Below, piece by piece: positions 34,515-34,643 of a stretch of DNA of 34,643 nucleotides. The notes under the pieces were generated by a model. The model did no database searches and was not told where the DNA came from. It worked only from the letters and a program-made list of their open reading frames with translations. Position 1 is the first letter of the stretch. Each line of letters starts with the position of its first letter. The stretch covers positions 1 to 34,643 of the forward strand of contig BNTT01000019.1 in NCBI GenBank assembly GCA_025996815.1, read 5' to 3'. The DNA comes from Bacteroidia bacterium (GTDB lineage: Bacteria > Bacteroidota > Bacteroidia > Bacteroidales > Azobacteroidaceae). Position numbers and translations under genes: made by a program.

Positions 34515-34643
34515 TGAGGTGTAATGGACAAAATTCAGGCTAAAAAAGAGCCGTTTGTTTCAAGTGGACAAAATTCAGGCTAAATATTTTTTAGGATGAA
34601 TAAATACTGCCCAACTATTCATATCTTTGCATGGTCAAATGAA
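34515..34643 (+). mobile_element. Probable left end of an IS21-family element (continues past the window)
   Basis: Two exact 20-base direct repeats, TGGACAAAATTCAGGCTAAA, lie at 34525-34544 and 34565-34584, 40 bases apart. They are preceded by a TG-starting end (TGAGGTGTAA at 34515) and followed by a promoter element TATCTTTG (34622-34629) pointing out of the window. IS21 elements carry multiple transposase-binding repeats of about this size at their ends, with istA starting shortly inside. The transposase gene itself is not visible, so this is an inference. Confidence 0.5.

Noticed and set aside
34525..34584. Two 20-base direct repeats 40 bases apart as a CRISPR
   Set aside because: Only two copies, no cas genes, and the context fits an insertion sequence end.

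Overview
This window looks like a chromosome segment from a member of the Bacteroidota, most likely Bacteroidales. The evidence is the repeated Bacteroidota-type promoter (TTTG, about 20 bases, then TAnnTTTG, usually seen as TACCTTTG), the near absence of Shine-Dalgarno sequences, phylum-typical families (DUF4834, DUF4922, DUF6722-like, BACON domains, a short AtpC, an AtpB with a long N-terminal periplasmic part), and gene orders such as rplM-rpsI-rpsB-tsf and atpD-atpC-atpI-like-atpB-E-F-H. No tRNA, rRNA or CRISPR array was seen.

Layout. 1-9300: a broken DUF1016 nuclease remnant, prfA, an AEC transporter divergent from an MFS transporter-radA pair, then (minus strand) a large exported GH3/serine-hydrolase fusion translationally coupled to hflX. 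9300-11790: an islet with an internally deleted ISAs1-like element, a strongly structured and possibly pseudoknotted non-coding stretch, a lone SAM methyltransferase and a decayed IS110-family transposase. 11790-16180: cobalamin-dependent methionine synthase split into a main chain and a separate AdoMet-binding activation protein, each carrying a 33-nt perfect palindrome inside its reading frame, then deoC. 16220-19366: rplM, rpsI, three very small membrane-protein genes (two tandem paralogues of 37 and 38 aa), a GNRA-capped leader hairpin, rpsB and tsf. 19338-22001 (minus): a BACON-SUMF1 lipoprotein, a 34-aa putative lipoprotein and a DUF4922 nucleotidyl-phosphorylase-like protein. 22070-30282: DUF4834, rpsL-rpsG-fusA running straight into the ATP synthase genes atpD to atpH. 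The expected atpA and atpG are absent after atpH, and their place is taken by an exported nitroreductase, an unusually exported PPOX-fold protein and a YjbR protein. 31790-34643: a 204-bp nested palindrome inside ISAs1-like ends, a vWA-like lipoprotein whose MIDAS motifs occur in permuted order, a 164-bp multi-stem hairpin region, cdd, and the probable left end of an IS21-family element.

Most genes serve translation (RF1, ribosomal proteins, EF-Ts, EF-G, HflX), energy (F1Fo ATPase), repair (RadA), methionine and deoxynucleoside metabolism and cell-wall turnover. The unusual material is structural: in-frame palindromes, long hairpins, permuted or split proteins, microproteins inside a ribosomal operon, and two breakpoints in normally conserved operons.
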